From assembly GCF_005405925.1 (NCBI RefSeq), contig NZ_BJHV01000001.1, forward strand, positions 8,618,001-8,682,000: a stretch of 64,000 bases of DNA, written 5' to 3'. How positions within the stretch are numbered: the first letter of the stretch is position 1; each line of letters opens with the position of its first letter. Made by a program: the position numbers and the translations under genes. The notes under the pieces were generated by a model. It ran no database searches. It worked only from the letters and a program-made list of their open reading frames with translations, and was not told the DNA's origin. This DNA is from Streptomyces antimycoticus (GTDB lineage: Bacteria; Actinomycetota; Actinomycetes; Streptomycetales; Streptomycetaceae). Positions 18,944 through 26,699 of this stretch are shown piece after piece.

Positions 18944-20772
18944 TCAGCGGACCCCCGGGACGGTCAGCACCGTGAGCAGCGCCGTCCCGGCGACCAGCCA
19001 GGCGACGTAGTCGCCGATATGCCCGGACTGCAGCCGCCGTACGGGCGCGAGTAGCGCGGCCGTCCCGGTGCGGACCGGCCGCCGTACCGCCAGTGTGGCC
19101 AGGGTGATGGCGAGGGCCGTGGAGAGCAGCCCGAGCACGATCCCGGTCGCCTGCCAGTGCGGTGGCACGGACGCCGGGACGGCCGCGGCGCGTCCATCGA
19201 GGACCGACCGCCGGTAGCCGCCGGTGTCGGTGAACAGCGCCCCGGCCCGGTCCACCGCGGACGCGACGGCCGGGATCACCCCGACCGCCAGCGACCCGGC
19301 CAGCAGCGCGGCGGGCACCGCCAGCAGCGGCACCGGGATGCGCCGGAGGCGGCGGCCGGTCTCGGGCTCCTCCTCGCCGGTGGTCTCCGGACCGCTCTCC
19401 TGCCCGTCCCGGGGCCGCCGTCCCACTCCGGCGAAGATCCGCAGCCCGGCGCGCAGCACCGCGCCCCCGGTCACCGCCGACACCAGGACGTAGAGCGCGG
19501 GCAGCCATGCGGCGGTGTGCCCCGCGGCCTCCTCGGCGACGGCCTTGCCGAGCCCGGAGCCGAACGGCGGCAGCCCGCACAGCGCCAGACCGCCCACCGC
19601 GAACAGGGCCCCGACCTCCGGCAGCTCCCGGGCCCGGCCGAACAACTCGTGTTCGTCCACCGACGCGTACCGGTCCAGCAGCACCCCGGCGCAGGCGAAG
19701 AGGGCCGCCTTCACTCCCGCGTGGCCGAGCACGTACAGCGCCGTGCCCGAGATCCCCTCGGGGTCAGCACGGCGACGCCGATCAGGAACAGCCCGGTGTG
19801 GGACACGGTGGAGAACGCCAGCAGCCGTTTGAGGTGGCGCTGCTGCCAGCACATCACCGCGCCCAACAGGGCGGTGAGGACGCCCAGCACCAGCAGGGCG
19901 CGGGTGAAGTCGGGGTGGGCGAGACCGCCGGGTCCGGCGAAGACCGTCCAGTAGACCCGGGCGACCCCGTAGACACCCAGCTCCACCATCACCCCGGACA
20001 GCAGCATGCACACGGGCGTCGGGGCGACCGCATGCGCGTCGGGCAGCCAGAAGTGGAACGGGACGGCGGCCGCCTTCACCAGCAGCCCCGTCGTCACCAG
20101 GACGAACGCGGCGAGCACCAGCCCATCCGGCTCGCCCGCGTCCAGCTTCCGCCCAATGTGGGCGAACCCCAGCTCCCCGGTGCGCGCGTACAGCAGCGTG
20201 ATGCCCAGCAAGGTGACGTAGGCGCCGAGGGAGTTCACCACCCCGAAGGCCAGCGCGCCCTGCAGCGGTTTGGGCTCCTCGACCCGGAAGCCGGTCAGTG
20301 CGTAGGCGACCACGCCCATCAGTTCGAAGAAGACGAAGGCGTTGAACAGATCGCCGGTCAGCGCGAAACCGCACATGCCCGCCTGGAACACCAGGATCAG
20401 CGCGGGGAAGGAGCCGGTGTGGCGGCGCGGCGGCTCCTCGAAGTAGCGCCAGGAGTAGACGAGGACGGCGACGACGAGCAGCGAGGCCAGCGCCGCGAGC
20501 CCGGCGCCCAGCGGATCGCCGACCAGTACGATGCCCACCCCGCTGCCGCCCAGCGGCCGCCAGCCGCCCACCCACTCCACCGGATACGCCTCCGGCCCGG
20601 GACGACCGGCCCGGAACAGCACCAGGAGCGCCAGTACGGCGGCGGCGGTGGCGAAGGCGCAGCCCAGAACGTCGGAGGCGAGCCGGGGCAGCCGCCGTCC
20701 GGTGGCCACCAGCACCGCCGCGCCGATCAGCGGCGCCGCCACCACCAGCGGCAGCAGTCGCGCGGTGTCCAC
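18944..20772 (-). pseudogene. mrpD: Mrp/Mbh antiporter subunit D (MnhD-type), frameshifted
   Basis: Read leftward from GTG 20772, the first 340 codons encode a proton-pumping NuoN/MrpD-type membrane protein (GVGIVLVGDPLGAG, AGMCGFALTGDLFNAFVFFE, conserved Lys in GLLVKAAAVPFHFWLPDAHA). At the C run on the coding strand (19760-19763) the frame breaks after GVAVLTP. The rest continues in the -1 frame with EGISGTALYVLGHAGVKAAL and several more membrane segments to TGA at 18944. One C added to the run restores a single protein of about 609 residues. It is the last gene of the operon, starting 2 bp after mrpC stops. Either a recent mutation or a sequencing error. Confidence 0.85.
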
Positions 20773-20776
20773 CCGG

Positions 20777-21121
20777 TCAGCCCTTCAGCTCGGACAGGGC
20801 GTCCGGGTCGACCGTGCCATGGCGTTTGCGGAGCTGGACGACGAGCGCAAGCAGCAGCGCGGTCACGGTCGCGCCGACCACGATGTCGGTGAGGGCGAGC
20901 GCCTGGACGACCGGGTCGACCACCCGGCTGTCGGTGGGCGCGTCGGCGAAGACCGGGGCGGTGCCGCCGTTGCGGTAGCCGACGGCGAGCAGCAGCACAT
21001 AGGTGGAGGACTGGGTGACCGCCAGGCACCCCACGGCATGGATCAGGTCCCGGCTGGTCACCAGCCCGTACACACCGATCAGAAAGATCCATCCGGCGAC
21101 CAGGTACGGCAGGACCGTCAC
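20777..21121 (-). CDS. mrpC: Mrp antiporter subunit C (MnhC/NuoK-like)
   Basis: The 114-residue membrane protein has three hydrophobic segments (about 3-22, 30-50 and 70-93) in the arrangement of MrpC and NuoK. Visible are GVYGLVTSRDLIHAVGCLAV and the conserved DPVVQALALTDIVVGATVTAL segment near 70-90. MrpC/NuoK subunits take part in ion translocation at the interface of the antiporter modules. The GTG start at 21121 overlaps the TGA of mrpB by 4 bp (GTGA), and the next gene starts 5 bp after its stop, so translation is coupled along the operon. Confidence 0.9.
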   Translation of the reverse strand: MTVLPYLVAGWIFLIGVYGLVTSRDLIHAVGCLAVTQSSTYVLLLAVGYRNGGTAPVFADAPTDSRVVDPVVQALALTDIVVGATVTALLLALVVQLRKRHGTVDPDALSELKG

Positions 21122-21930
21122 GCTCGCTCCCTCTCGTCGTCTTCGTCGTCTCCGTTGTCTTCGTCGTCTCCGCTGTTTCCTGCGCCGCGCGGGCTCCCGT
21201 CGTCGGGCTCCTCGATCTCCACGGCCTGGTCCAGGAAGCGGGCCAGCAGGACCACGACCCCGCTGACGACCTCCAGGCCGACGGCCGCGTTGAGCACCGG
21301 CACCGTGCCGCCCGAGGACAGGGTCGCGAAGGTGCCGAACGGCAGGACGTTGGCGAGGAACGCCGACCCGGCGAGGACGGCCGCGAGTCCGGTGATGACA
21401 TAGGCCACCTCGCCCGCGGCCTCCCCGATCTCGTAGAGGGTCAGCGGCCGGACCCGCTCCAGGGCCCGGTAGTCGGCCGCGATGTAGAGCAGGTGCAGCG
21501 CGGTGGCGGCGACCACCCCGCCCTGGAAGCCGCCGCCCGGGCTGACCTGACCGTGCGCGATCACATACAGGCCCACCAGCAGGGCGAGCGGCAGCATCAG
21601 CAGTGCGAACCGGCGCACCCGGGGGTGGACCACGGCGGGCTCGGGATCCTTGCGGTGCTCGTCCCGGGCCTGGCGCAGCAGCACCACGGTGCCGAGGACG
21701 GCGGAGAAGAGGATGGTCTCCTCGCCGAGCGTGTCGAAGGCGCGCAGATCGAAGTTGACGGACGCGATGACATTGGCCGTGTGATGGCTCAAGGAGGCGT
21801 GCACGGCCCGGACGCCGTACGGGTGGTGGACGGTGCCGAACGCCGGCAGGCCGAAGCAGGCGACGGCGAACAGCACGGCGAACCCGGCGGCGCCCACCAG
21901 GAAGACCCACAGCCGGACCCGGGCGCTCAT
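21118..21930 (-). CDS. mrpB: Mrp antiporter subunit B (MnhB-type) with acidic tail
   Basis: The 270-residue membrane protein has an extra N-terminal segment (about 7-28), FDLRAFDTLGEETILFSAV (the conserved MrpA-tail/MrpB start), and MnhB-domain helices from about 105 to 235, with GLYVIAHGQVSPGGGFQGGVV as the family signature. Length is greater than a stand-alone MrpB because it also includes the element normally at the end of MrpA (DTLGEE). The C-terminal 25 residues are a repeated Asp/Glu stretch (GDDEDNGDDEDDERERA), unusual for the family. ATG 21930 lies 3 bp behind the upstream stop. Confidence 0.9.
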   Translation of the reverse strand: MSARVRLWVFLVGAAGFAVLFAVACFGLPAFGTVHHPYGVRAVHASLSHHTANVIASVNFDLRAFDTLGEETILFSAVLGTVVLLRQARDEHRKDPEPAVVHPRVRRFALLMLPLALLVGLYVIAHGQVSPGGGFQGGVVAATALHLLYIAADYRALERVRPLTLYEIGEAAGEVAYVITGLAAVLAGSAFLANVLPFGTFATLSSGGTVPVLNAAVGLEVVSGVVVLLARFLDQAVEIEEPDDGSPRGAGNSGDDEDNGDDEDDERERA

Positions 21931-21933
21931 GGC

Positions 21934-22209
21934 TCACGGCCCGCCCGCTTGTCCGCGCCGTCGCCGTCCCCCGGGGCGGCGCCGCACCTTGCGCACGGTC
22001 AGCAGGATCATCAGGGGCGTCACCGCGGAGCCGACGGCGAGCTGCGAGAGCGCGACGTCCGGCGCCTGGAGGAAGGTGAACAGCAGGGCCAGCGCGAGGC
22101 CGAGGAAGGACAGCACCGGCGCCTGCCGCACCGGGTCCCGGTTGAGCACGGCGGCGGTGGCGGCGCCCGCGACCAGCAGCAGCGCGACGACGATCAGCAC
22201 ATCGGTCAT
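21934..22209 (-). CDS. DUF4040/MbhD-like antiporter subunit
   Basis: The 91-residue protein has three hydrophobic segments at about 3-20, 30-48 and 55-72. The sequence LFTFLQAPDVALSQLAVGSAV, containing the conserved QAPDVALTE-like motif, corresponds to the C-terminal part of MrpA and to MbhD of membrane-bound hydrogenases. The C-terminus is basic. It sits between the F/G-type and B-type subunits, exactly where MbhD stands in the Mbh/Mbx order. The 4-bp overlap of its ATG (22209) with the stop of the upstream gene indicates coupling. Confidence 0.88.
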   Translation of the reverse strand: MTDVLIVVALLLVAGAATAAVLNRDPVRQAPVLSFLGLALALLFTFLQAPDVALSQLAVGSAVTPLMILLTVRKVRRRPGGRRRRGQAGGP

Positions 22210-22640
22210 GCCGTGATGCCCCCCTTTCCGCTGCGGGCGCTGGTCACCACGCTGCCCGCGATCAGCAGTGCGCCGATCAGCAGCAGCTTCGCCATGGCCC
22301 GGCCGGGCCCGGTCGCCACGCACAGCGGCAGCACCGTGACGGGCACCCCCGCCAGCGCCGTCCACCGCACCAGCCGCGAGTCGGGCAGGACGCCCAGAAA
22401 GCGGGCGTAGATCAGCGTTCCGGTCGGGCCGAGCACGCTGACCACCAGCGCCACATCGGTGTACGAGGTCCGGTGGAAGCCCTGTGCGGCCAGCAGCAGC
22501 GCCAGCCCGGCCAGCAGCGAGGTGAGGTTCTGGCCGATCAGCCGGTCCTTCGGCGAGCCGTAGGCGATCCGCCACAGCACCGGCACCAGCGCGAGCAGCG
22601 GCACCAGCGCCGCCGCCAGCCAGCCGTCGGAGGTGCTCAC
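22206..22640 (-). CDS. Mrp subunit F/G-like membrane protein
   Basis: The 144-residue protein starts at GTG 22640. Residues about 8-90 follow MrpF (RIAYGSPKDRLIGQNLTSLL, then TDVALVVSVLGPTGTLIYARFL). Residues about 95-140 add two more hydrophobic segments that resemble the end of MrpG (LPLCVATGPGRAMAKLLLIGALLIAG). The order and the absence of a separate mrpG suggest a fused or merged F-G subunit. It overlaps the upstream 54-residue gene by 4 bp (GTGA). Confidence 0.8.
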   Translation of the reverse strand: MSTSDGWLAAALVPLLALVPVLWRIAYGSPKDRLIGQNLTSLLAGLALLLAAQGFHRTSYTDVALVVSVLGPTGTLIYARFLGVLPDSRLVRWTALAGVPVTVLPLCVATGPGRAMAKLLLIGALLIAGSVVTSARSGKGGITA

Positions 22641-22801
22641 CGGTCCGTCACCGCCCGGCGCCCGGCGCGGGCGAGCAGGGCGCCGGCCAGCGCGGCGGCC
22701 GTCCCGACCAGGATCTCCAGGGGGTCGACGGTGCCGATCAGCACCAGCCAGATCCCGGTCAGCGCCGCCCACCACACCAGGACCTCCAGCACACCCGTCA
22801 T
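22637..22801 (-). CDS. short Mrp subunit E-like protein
   Basis: Only 54 residues long, starting at ATG 22801, it has two hydrophobic stretches (about 4-24 and 28-45) and the segment IGTVDPLEILVGTAAALAGA that matches the core of MrpE/MnhE. Full MrpE is about 160 residues, so this is a minimal form lacking the C-terminal domain. It is the first gene of the operon, with coupling overlap to the next. A family assignment from such a short sequence is less secure, but the position in the E-F-G-A'-B-C-D order supports it. Confidence 0.75.
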   Translation of the reverse strand: MTGVLEVLVWWAALTGIWLVLIGTVDPLEILVGTAAALAGALLARAGRRAVTDR

Positions 22802-23040
22802 TTCGACACCTCCGCCGACAGCGGGTACCCGGACGGCCACCGCCGATTCCCCGCGGATTCCGTCCGGTCTCCTCGGGACTTCTCTTCGGCCTCCGCTTCG
22901 GGCCCTTCTTCGGACTCCGCTTCGGACTGCTGGAGCCTCTGGGACACCTCGCACGTTGGAACCCATGAGATCCCCTCGATCCCCTTGGCCACGCGGCCCC
23001 GGGCTCCGAATCGCGCACGGGCCCGGGCACACTTGGAGGC

Positions 23041-23652
23041 ATGATGACCGGCGCATCGCAGCAGAGCGACCCGACCCGCCCGAAGCGCTCACGCGCCCGC
23101 ACCTTCGTGCCGCTGGGGATCGCCGCCTGGCTGGTTCTGGAGATCTGGCTGCTGACATTGGTGGCGGACCTGGCCGGTGGGCTGACCGTCTTCCTGCTGC
23201 TGGTCGCGGGCGTGGTGGTGGGCGGGGCCGTGGTCAAGCGCGGTGGCCGCCGGGCGTGGCAGAGCCTGGCCGCGTCGATGCGGCCGGGCGGCGAGGAGGA
23301 GCCCGCGGCGCGGCCCGGAAGCTCCTTCACCATGCTCGGCGGGCTGCTGCTCATGGTGCCGGGGCTGATATCGGACGTGGCCGCGCTGGTGTGTCTGTTC
23401 CCGCCGACCCGGGCGCTGCTGCGGCGCCGCGCGGAGAGCGCGCTGTCGCGCCGGATGGGCTTCGTCCCCGGATCGCCGTCCGACCCCTTCCTTCAGGCCC
23501 GTGAGGAGTGGGAGCGCCGGGGCGCGCAGGCGCGCGCGGAGCAGGGCACGGTGATCCAGGGCGAGGTGATCAAGGACGGGGACGGGCACGGCCAGGACCG
23601 GGACGGCGATGGAGAGCCGGGCCCCGGACTGCGGCCGCGCGACCGGGGCTGA
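23041..23652 (+). CDS. fxsA: FxsA family membrane protein
   Basis: The 203-residue protein has membrane segments at about 24-43, 45-65 and 95-120. The core sequence (GIAAWLVLEIWLLTLVAD, then GLLLMVPGLISDVAALVCLFPP with the following basic RALLRR) is diagnostic for FxsA, whose E. coli member affects phage F exclusion; the cellular role in actinobacteria is unknown. The C-terminus from about 150 is hydrophilic and Gly/Asp-rich (GDGHGQDRDGDGEPG). A long convergent terminator separates it from rbpA. It starts at ATG 23041; ATG 23044 is equally possible. Confidence 0.9.
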   Translation: MMTGASQQSDPTRPKRSRARTFVPLGIAAWLVLEIWLLTLVADLAGGLTVFLLLVAGVVVGGAVVKRGGRRAWQSLAASMRPGGEEEPAARPGSSFTMLGGLLLMVPGLISDVAALVCLFPPTRALLRRRAESALSRRMGFVPGSPSDPFLQAREEWERRGAQARAEQGTVIQGEVIKDGDGHGQDRDGDGEPGPGLRPRDRG

Positions 23653-23676
23653 GCCACCGGGATCGCGCCAACGCGC

Positions 23677-23719
23677 ACAAGGGCCGGGGCCACTGCTCAG
23701 CAGTGGCCCCGGCCCTTGT
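23677..23719. terminator. bidirectional terminator between fxsA and rbpA
   Basis: Perfect 21-bp arms (23677-23697 and 23699-23719) form a very stable hairpin, 24 bp after fxsA and 22 bp beyond the rbpA stop codon, ending in TTGTT on the plus strand. Confidence 0.9.
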
Positions 23720-23741
23720 TATCTCAAGTCTGCCGCTCGGA

Positions 23742-24116
23742 TCAGGCAGACTTACGTGTGTCCCGCGGATGCACGGCGATGTTCATGGCACCGGAGCGCA
23801 GGACCGCCAGCCGCTCGGCCAGCACCTCCTCGAGCTCCTCGCGGGTGCGCCGCTCCATGAGCATGTCCCAGTGCGTGCGCGCAGGCTTGCCCTTTTTCTC
23901 CTCAGGTCCGTCGCCGTCCACCAGGAGTGCCATGGCGCCGCACGCCTTGCACTCCCACTCCGGCGGGATCTCCGCCTCTACCGAGAACGGCATCTCAAAT
24001 CGATGGCCGTTCTGGCATGCGTACTCCACCGCCTGGCGCGGGGCCAGATCGATGCCGCGGTCGGTCTCGTAGCTGGTCACCACGAGTCGCGTGCCGCGGA
24101 GAGCTCGCTCACTCAT
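23742..24116 (-). CDS. rbpA: RNA polymerase-binding protein RbpA
   Basis: RbpA binds the principal sigma factor and core RNA polymerase, stabilises the open complex and confers basal tolerance to rifampicin. The 124-residue protein has the N-terminal tail (MSERALRGTRLVVTSYETDR), the zinc-binding core with C34 (YACQNGH) and CKAC at about 56-59, the basic linker (KKGKPARTHWDMLMERR) and the sigma-interaction helix (TREELEEVLAERLAVLR) near 90-106. Length is exactly that of the family. A sigma-R type promoter is found upstream, as known for rbpA of S. coelicolor. Confidence 0.97.
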   Translation of the reverse strand: MSERALRGTRLVVTSYETDRGIDLAPRQAVEYACQNGHRFEMPFSVEAEIPPEWECKACGAMALLVDGDGPEEKKGKPARTHWDMLMERRTREELEEVLAERLAVLRSGAMNIAVHPRDTRKSA

Positions 24117-24177
24117 GAATCGTGCCTCCCGGGCTTGTCGCCCACAGGACAGGTGTCGCTGTCGTCGTCATCCGGTC

Positions 24178-24204
24178 AACGTCCGGTCGGCGGTGAAGAT
24201 TCCC
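24178..24204 (-). promoter_or_regulatory. sigma-R promoter of rbpA
   Basis: Read leftward, GGGAAT (24204-24199), an 18-base spacer and GTT (24180-24178) match the sigma-R consensus GGGAAT-N18-GTT exactly. It lies about 60 bp upstream of the rbpA ATG. Sigma-R control of rbpA, induced by thiol-oxidative stress, is established in S. coelicolor. Confidence 0.88.
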
Positions 24205-24372
24205 GTGTTGGGACATGCGTCGCCCGTCGTGCCGCCCCGTTGTTCTACCCACAGGCGCCCGGTTTGTCACATCTGGCAGCAGATGTCACCCAGCGTTTCT
24301 GGTACTTTAGCGCGCAGTAACGGTCCGCCTGGTAGGCCAAGGGCGTACACTACCGCTCCGATCGCGCCAGCC

Positions 24373-25029
24373 CTAAATCAGGTCCCGGACCTGCGGCTCG
24401 GCGCCGCCGCGCGCCACGATTCCGGGGGCTGGCGTCCCGGCGGGCGCGGGAATCGCGAAGACGCGCAGGAAGAACTGCGACAGCGGCCCGATGGTCAGCG
24501 CGAACAGCGCCGTACCCAGCCCCACCGACCCGCCGAGGGCGAAACCGGTGGCCAGCACCGCCAGCTCGATCCCGGTCCGCACCAGCCGGAGCGACCACCC
24601 GGTGCGCCGGTGCAGCCCCGTCATCAGCCCGTCCCGCGGGCCCGCCCCGAACCGCGCCGAGATGTAGAGCCCGGTGGCCACGCCGCACAGCACGATCGCG
24701 AAGAGCAGCATCGGGATCCGCACCGCCAGTGCCTTCTGCTCCGGTATCAGCCACAAGGTGGCGTCCATCACCGGCCCGATCACCATCACATTCGACACCG
24801 TGCCCAGTCCGGGCCGCTCGCGCAGCGGGATCCACAGCAGCAGCGCGGCGAGGCCGACGACGACCGTCACCGTGCCGATCGACAGCGAGGTGTGCTCGGC
24901 GACGCCCTGGTGGAAGGCGTCCCAGGGGTCGAGACCGACGGCGGCACGCAACTGGAGCCCCATGGACGCGCCGTACAGGACGAGCCCCACGTAGAGCTGG
25001 ACAAGGCGGCGTGGAAGGCGATCGGACAA
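24373..25029 (-). CDS. yczE: YczE/YyaS/YitT family membrane protein
   Basis: The 218-residue protein has about five hydrophobic segments (9-26, 47-66, 81-95, 103-122, 145-190). GLVLYGASMGLQLRAAVGLDPWDAF, with the conserved GLDPWD, and ISARFGAGPRDGLMTGL are signatures of the YczE family. Start codon is TTG 25029 with GGAG nine bases upstream. The gene is divergent from a MocR-type regulator; the yczE-MocR (YczR) pairing is a known arrangement and suggests the regulator controls this transporter-like protein, perhaps for a vitamin B6-related or amine substrate. Confidence 0.9.
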   Translation of the reverse strand: MSDRLPRRLVQLYVGLVLYGASMGLQLRAAVGLDPWDAFHQGVAEHTSLSIGTVTVVVGLAALLLWIPLRERPGLGTVSNVMVIGPVMDATLWLIPEQKALAVRIPMLLFAIVLCGVATGLYISARFGAGPRDGLMTGLHRRTGWSLRLVRTGIELAVLATGFALGGSVGLGTALFALTIGPLSQFFLRVFAIPAPAGTPAPGIVARGGAEPQVRDLI

Positions 25030-25074
25030 TGCGAGCTCCTGGTGTGAGTGGCCTGCGGCATGTCACTCTGTGGC

Positions 25075-25089
25075 CTGGAACCAGTCCAG
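25075..25089. promoter_or_regulatory. candidate MocR operator CTGGA-ACCAG-TCCAG
   Basis: An inverted repeat of CTGGA and TCCAG around ACCAG, which itself completes the palindrome CTGGAACCAG, lies in the 96-bp gap between the divergent yczE and MocR genes, 37 bp before the MocR ATG. MocR regulators bind paired sites in such gaps. Confidence 0.45.
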
Positions 25090-25125
25090 TTCTACGGCCA
25101 ATTTCCGAAAGGTGGACCGCATTCG

Positions 25126-26649
25126 ATGAGTCCATGGACGTCCGCGGTCGGTTCACCCCAACTGGCCCGGCTGCTCGGATCGCAGCACACCCGTGACGGT
25201 GTGGCCGCCGGGACCGCGGCCTCACTGACCGGGGGTCGCCGCGTCCCCGCCTACCGCTCCCTCGCCGACGGCGTACGGCTGCTCATCCTGGAGGGCCGGG
25301 TTCCGGTCGCGGCACGCCTCCCCGCCGAGCGCGAGCTCGCCGCGGCGCTCGCGGTCAGCCGTACCACCGTCGCCGCCGCCTACGAGGCGCTGCGCGGCGA
25401 GGGGTTCCTGGAGTCCCGGCGCGGCGCCGGGAGCTGGACCGCCATGCCCGCCGGAAGCCCGCTGCCCACCCGGGGGCTCGATCCGCTCCCGCCCGAGGCC
25501 GCGGCCTCCGTCATCGACCTCGGCTGTGCCGCGCTGCCCGCCCCCGAACCGTGGCTCACCCGCGCCATGCACGGCGCCCTGGACGAACTGCCGCCCTACG
25601 CCCGCACCCACGGCGACTATCCCGCCGGGCTGCCCGCCCTGCGCCAGGCGCTCGCCGACCGCTACACCGCGAGCGGCATACCGACCATGCCCGAGCAGAT
25701 CATGGTCACCACCGGCGCCATGGGCGCGGTCGCCGCCGCCAGTCGGCTGATGGTCCGGCCCGGGGAGCGGGTCGCCGTCGAATCGCCCAGCTACGCCAAC
25801 ATCCTCCAGCTGATGCGGGAAGCGGGCGCCCGGCTCGTGCCCGTCGCCGTGGCCGGCCAACTCGGGGGCTGGGACATCCCGGCCTGGCGCCAGGTCCTCA
25901 GCGCCGCCGCGCCCCGGCTGGCCTATGTCATCGCCGACTTCCACAACCCCACCGGCGCCCTGGCCACCGAGGAGCAGCGCCGGCAGCTCGTCGACGCCGC
26001 CCGCGCCGCCGGAACCATCCTGATCGCCGACGAGACCATGACCGAGCTGCGCCTGGACGACGAGGTGGCGCTGCCCCGCCCGGTCTGCGCCTTCGACCCG
26101 GGCGGCAGCACCGTGATCACCGTCGGCTCGGCGAGCAAGTCCTTCTGGGCGGGGATGCGCATCGGCTGGGTGCGCGCCGCGCCCGATGTCATCCGCAGCC
26201 TGGTCGCCGCCCGCGCCTACGCGGACCTGGGCACCCCCGTCATCGAACAGCTCGCCGTCGCCTGGCTGCTGAACACCGGCGGCTGGGAGGAGGCCATCGA
26301 GGTGCGCCGGGCGCTCGCCCGCGACAACCGGGACGCGCTCGTCGACGCCGTCCGACGCCATCTGCCCGACTGGGAGTTCACCGTTCCGCACGGCGGGCTC
26401 ACCCTCTGGGCCCGCACCGGCGGCCTCTCCGGCTCGCGCATCGCGGAGGCGGGCGCCCGGCTGGGGGTCCGGGTGCCGTCGGGGCCTCGCTTCGGAGTGG
26501 ACGGCGCGTTCGAGGGGTACGTACGGCTTCCGTTCACCGTCGGGGGAGCGGTCGCCGAGAAGGCCGCCACCCGGCTGGCCGCGGCCGCCGATCTGGTGGC
26601 CTCGGGCGCCACGATCGAGGCCGAATCGCCCCGTACGTACGTGGCCTGA
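25126..26649 (+). CDS. MocR-type (GntR/aminotransferase) transcriptional regulator
   Basis: The 507-residue protein joins a GntR winged helix at about 45-115 (PAYRSLADGVRLLILEGRVP, LPAERELAAALAVSRTTVAAAY, RRGAGSWTA) to a fold-type I aminotransferase domain at about 150-490. The PLP lysine is in VGSASKSFWAGMRIGW; YPAGLPALRQALADRY and DFHNPTGALA are also typical. MocR proteins use PLP, or PLP plus an amino acid, as effector. The N-terminal 40 residues precede the fold. It is divergent from yczE with candidate operator between, fitting the YczR subgroup. Start ATG 25126 after AAAGGTGG. Confidence 0.93.
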   Translation: MSPWTSAVGSPQLARLLGSQHTRDGVAAGTAASLTGGRRVPAYRSLADGVRLLILEGRVPVAARLPAERELAAALAVSRTTVAAAYEALRGEGFLESRRGAGSWTAMPAGSPLPTRGLDPLPPEAAASVIDLGCAALPAPEPWLTRAMHGALDELPPYARTHGDYPAGLPALRQALADRYTASGIPTMPEQIMVTTGAMGAVAAASRLMVRPGERVAVESPSYANILQLMREAGARLVPVAVAGQLGGWDIPAWRQVLSAAAPRLAYVIADFHNPTGALATEEQRRQLVDAARAAGTILIADETMTELRLDDEVALPRPVCAFDPGGSTVITVGSASKSFWAGMRIGWVRAAPDVIRSLVAARAYADLGTPVIEQLAVAWLLNTGGWEEAIEVRRALARDNRDALVDAVRRHLPDWEFTVPHGGLTLWARTGGLSGSRIAEAGARLGVRVPSGPRFGVDGAFEGYVRLPFTVGGAVAEKAATRLAAAADLVASGATIEAESPRTYVA

Positions 26650-26663
26650 CCCGCCTGGGCGGG
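26650..26663. terminator. small convergent hairpin
   Basis: CCCGCC-TG-GGCGGG lies directly at the end of the MocR gene (overlapping its last base) and 37 bp before the end of the convergent ATPase gene; a larger G/C hairpin may form with 26664-26673. Confidence 0.5.
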
Positions 26664-26699
26664 CCCCGGCGGGTCACCTCGTCAGGGCACTCCGCCGGG

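Noticed and set aside
19755..19770. Programmed -1 frameshift in mrpD
   Set aside because: No slippery heptamer followed by a stable pseudoknot was seen, and mrpD homologues do not use frameshifting; a one-base loss explains it.
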